Assembly: GCF_042432805.1 (NCBI RefSeq)
Contig: NZ_JBHLWO010000001.1
Coordinates: forward strand, 1,922,001 to 1,986,000
Length of the DNA stretch: 64,000 bases
DNA from: Olivibacter oleidegradans
GTDB lineage: Bacteria > Bacteroidota > Bacteroidia > Sphingobacteriales > Sphingobacteriaceae
Reading direction: 5' to 3'
Part shown: positions 61,411 to 64,000 of the stretch, one piece after another
How the letters are laid out: every line of letters begins with the position of its first letter
How positions within the stretch are numbered: the first letter of the stretch is position 1
The notes under the pieces: model-generated
What the model was told of the DNA's origin: nothing
The model's input: only the letters and a program-made list of their open reading frames with translations
Database searches by the model: none
Program-made: the position numbers and the translations under genes

Positions 61411-63801
61411 TTATTCATTTCTCAGGCTTTTTGCCGGATCAGCCATGGCAGCTTTCATCGATTGAAAACTAATAGTGATTATTGCTATGAGGAATGCCAC
61501 GATACCCGCTACTAAAAACATCCACCAGCCAATATGAATACGGTATGAATAGCTTTGCAGCCAATTGTGCATGATCCACCCCGCACAGGGAAAAGCAATT
61601 AGGCAGGAGATACCAACAAGTTTTAAAAAGCCTATAGATAGGAGGGATACAATGCCCGTGATACTTGCACCCAGCACCTTTCTGATGCCGATTTCCTTGG
61701 TTTTTCTTTCGGCGATATAAGCAGAAAGCCCAAACAGACCAAGACAGGAAATCAAGATGGCAAGCACGGCGAATACGGTAGAAACTTGACCGGTGAGCGC
61801 TTCGTTTTTAAATAGCTGATCGAACTGGTCATCTACAAATCTGACGTCTAACGGATAATTGGGATTATTCTTCTTCATAACGGTTTCTATCGTTGAAACC
61901 GCTTGTCCGATATCGGCGCTGTTTTTTATCCGTGCATAAATAAAACTTTGAAATTCAGGTTCCTTGCAGAAAAGAACCATTGGGTCTGCCTGTCCATAAA
62001 TATTGCCATAGACGAAGTTGCTTACAACTCCTATTACGGTCATGTCAGTAAAAACTCCATCCGGATTACCGCGGGGCGATTGTATTATTTTTCCAACAGC
62101 AGACCCTTCGCCTATCAGGTCTGCCATGGATTTATTAATAATAACGTTCGCTCTTTCAGCCAACGTGTTTCCGCCAAAATCTCTCCCCTCCAAAATTTTC
62201 ATACCGGAGGTGGAAATAAATTCAGGGCTTACATGCCGTTGCGCTACCGGTATTTTCTGATCCGCCGGCTTGTTCGCCCACCTGAATCTGTCGTCGGTAT
62301 CACCTCCATAAAGCGTTACATGACCGGCAAGGGCTGCATTTTCTATCAGGCCCGTATGCAATAAATCCTGCTTTATAATAGGAAATATAGCAGAAACGTT
62401 ATGCTGCGGATTGATTTCAATGAGATTGCTTTTGTTGAAGCCCAGGGGTCGGTTCTTCACATGCTGTATCTGCGCATACACCACAATTGTACTGATTGTA
62501 AAAATGATAGAAATAGCAAATTGGGTGACCACCAGCCCTTTCCTTACAAGAGCGGCACCATGCGTTTTAATTTTAGCCCCCTTTAAAACTGCAAGCGGAT
62601 CGAAGGACGATAGATAAATGGATGGGTAACTTCCCGCTAACAATCCGCAAATACCTGTAACTGTGATAAGGAAAATAAGATGATTAGTATTGAGTATATT
62701 CAGCACAAGATTCTTTTGCATAATTGTATTGAATGCAGGCAGTGAAATATACATGAAGAGCACTGAAAAAATTGCAGCAATAGCAGCCATCATAAAAGCC
62801 TCGCCCATGAATTGTGCCAGCAGTCGCTTCTTTCCCGATCCTAAAACTTTGCGCACGCCGACTTCCTTTGCTCTTTTTTCACTTTGTGCGGTCGCAAGAT
62901 TCATAAAATTAATACAGGCAATTAGCAATATGATCCACGCAATCATTGAAAGCATGCGGACTTGCGCGATACGACCGCCACCGGTGGGCTTTCCATTGGC
63001 AAATGCATCGTATAACCGCCACTTTTCCATAGGAAAGAGAAAAACCTCGCTTTTTTCAGCAGGTGCTTTTTGTTTAATGTAATGCCTTAGTTGATTGTTG
63101 ACAGCTGCAAAGTTTGCATTTTTATCCAGTTCAACGTAAGTAAAGGGCCCATAACTGTCCCATTCATCGATATTTTCTGACCGATTTTCCATGGTGATGT
63201 CATAGGGAGCTAGCCATTCAAACTGAAGTGATGAGTTTTCGGGCATATCTTCTACCACACCTGTGATAACATAGTTCTGTTTGTTATCTATCCGTATAGT
63301 TCTACCAATGGAATTTTCATCGGTACCAAAGAATTTCTTTGCCGTACGCTTTGTGATCACAAGTGAATATAATTGTGGGAATGGATTGGATGCATTTCCC
63401 TGCAAAAAGGTAAATGTAAACATACTAAACAAAGATGCATCTGTATAACGACCTGTTGCATATACGGATGTGTTATCGAAACTGAAAAGTAGTTTTTGAT
63501 CTCCGTCTGAGTATCTTGCTGTATTGGCTATACCCGGGATGTCAGCTTTGATAGTTGCAGCTAGGGGACGTGGTGTAGACTCCATCGTAAAGACACTTTC
63601 GTTAAAAGGTGCATTCACTTTCAGCTGATAGAGTTCGTTTTTTTTACTGTTAAAATGGTCAAATGTCAGTTCACTTTCACCCCATAGAAAAATTAAGCCC
63701 GCACAGGTAATGCCAAGGGCTAAGCCAAAGATATTGAGAAAGCTGTAGGCTCTGTTCTTCCAAAGATTGCGCCAAGCGCTTTTGATATAACTTTTAAACA
63801 T
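61411..63801 (-). CDS. FtsX/MacB-type ABC transporter permease
   Basis: 796 residues. N-terminal helix (SAWRNLWKNRAYSFLNIFGL, about 8-40), a large MacB periplasmic core domain, four-helix block (about 285-420), a second periplasmic domain, and a C-terminal three-helix FtsX block (about 670-780) with ERKTKEIGIRKVLGAS. The first block carries EKRAKEVGVRKVLGSG, so both halves have the FtsX signature. Such full-length duplicates usually work with a separate ATPase and resemble MacB-type exporters. Convergent with the sigma/anti-sigma pair; ATG start. Confidence 0.9.
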   Translation of the reverse strand: MFKSYIKSAWRNLWKNRAYSFLNIFGLALGITCAGLIFLWGESELTFDHFNSKKNELYQLKVNAPFNESVFTMESTPRPLAATIKADIPGIANTARYSDGDQKLLFSFDNTSVYATGRYTDASLFSMFTFTFLQGNASNPFPQLYSLVITKRTAKKFFGTDENSIGRTIRIDNKQNYVITGVVEDMPENSSLQFEWLAPYDITMENRSENIDEWDSYGPFTYVELDKNANFAAVNNQLRHYIKQKAPAEKSEVFLFPMEKWRLYDAFANGKPTGGGRIAQVRMLSMIAWIILLIACINFMNLATAQSEKRAKEVGVRKVLGSGKKRLLAQFMGEAFMMAAIAAIFSVLFMYISLPAFNTIMQKNLVLNILNTNHLIFLITVTGICGLLAGSYPSIYLSSFDPLAVLKGAKIKTHGAALVRKGLVVTQFAISIIFTISTIVVYAQIQHVKNRPLGFNKSNLIEINPQHNVSAIFPIIKQDLLHTGLIENAALAGHVTLYGGDTDDRFRWANKPADQKIPVAQRHVSPEFISTSGMKILEGRDFGGNTLAERANVIINKSMADLIGEGSAVGKIIQSPRGNPDGVFTDMTVIGVVSNFVYGNIYGQADPMVLFCKEPEFQSFIYARIKNSADIGQAVSTIETVMKKNNPNYPLDVRFVDDQFDQLFKNEALTGQVSTVFAVLAILISCLGLFGLSAYIAERKTKEIGIRKVLGASITGIVSLLSIGFLKLVGISCLIAFPCAGWIMHNWLQSYSYRIHIGWWMFLVAGIVAFLIAIITISFQSMKAAMADPAKSLRNE

Positions 63802-64000
63802 AAAATGGTTTCTATTCTACAAGACGCAGCGATTCAATAGATGTTGCATTTTACCGGAAATTGATAGCGGTATAAGCGAACCAGATCCGCCAATTCTTGC
63901 GATATTTGTATCTTTAATCTACAGTGTACCGAATTTCTGAAGGCAAACTTATCATGCTATCATATGCTATCAATTACCTCATCGGCAAAGCGTATTTATT

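Noticed and set aside
1..64000. CRISPR arrays, insertion sequences, rRNA operons and integrases
   Set aside because: No regularly spaced repeats, transposase motifs, 16S/23S signatures or integrase catalytic motifs were seen on either strand.

Overview
The window reads as a chromosomal stretch of a Bacteroidota bacterium, most likely a Sphingobacteriaceae-type genome. The evidence is the gene content: a PorE-like OmpA protein, TonB-dependent receptors with CarboxypepD_reg-like leading domains, DUF4142 and ferritin-like lipoproteins, RskA-type anti-sigma factors and FtsX-type permeases of about 800 residues. Shine-Dalgarno sequences are almost absent, and several promoters fit the Bacteroidota form TTG-N19/20-TAnnTTTG. 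The genus cannot be named from the sequence alone.

Layout. 1-2765: the 3' part of a PorE-like envelope protein and a LuxR-type response regulator. 3589-8803: a compact terpene locus with four genes in one direction: prenyl diphosphate synthase, DXS, a long-type IspH and a class I terpene cyclase. Precursor supply is thus encoded next to the cyclase. 9248-17793: stress and signalling genes (YtxH, stand-alone CheB domain, LytS/LytTR pair, PAS-GAF-PAS kinase, DUF4142, two ferritin-like proteins). 18133-26275: a PHP-like secreted protein, HU, a Crp-family regulator, DUF4406 and NudK, a frameshifted VOC gene, two paralogous single-domain response regulators, and an ECF sigma/anti-sigma pair. 26333-29475: an OmpA-like protein, a membrane protein resembling a polysaccharide co-polymerase with a decayed kinase domain, and YihY.

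29687-37633 is a haem-uptake operon of the Hmu kind: a small His/Cys membrane protein, a TonB receptor, an ExbB-like protein, a DUF2149 protein and a membrane-anchored CobN/HmuS-like chelatase. 50965-59981 is a second uptake or export locus: a paralogous small His/Cys protein, an ABC ATPase, a TonB receptor, two ABC permeases and another outer-membrane receptor. The two loci begin with the same promoter architecture and the same 17-bp palindrome (TGCAA-N5-TTGCA core), so they probably answer to the same metal- or haem-sensing repressor. This is the most interesting system in the window.

39360-44093 holds a GH130 enzyme convergent with two GT4 glycosyltransferases. 44395-49602 is an accessory, partly decayed stretch. 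It has a cold-shock protein, a degenerate tRNA-Cys and a partial second copy of that tRNA beyond a histidine kinase, a pair of previously uncalled small paralogous genes (40 and 48 residues, each with its own terminator), and a truncated spore-photoproduct-lyase-like gene. 60083-63801 ends the window with a small lipoprotein, an ECF sigma factor with a membrane partner, and a convergent FtsX-type permease.
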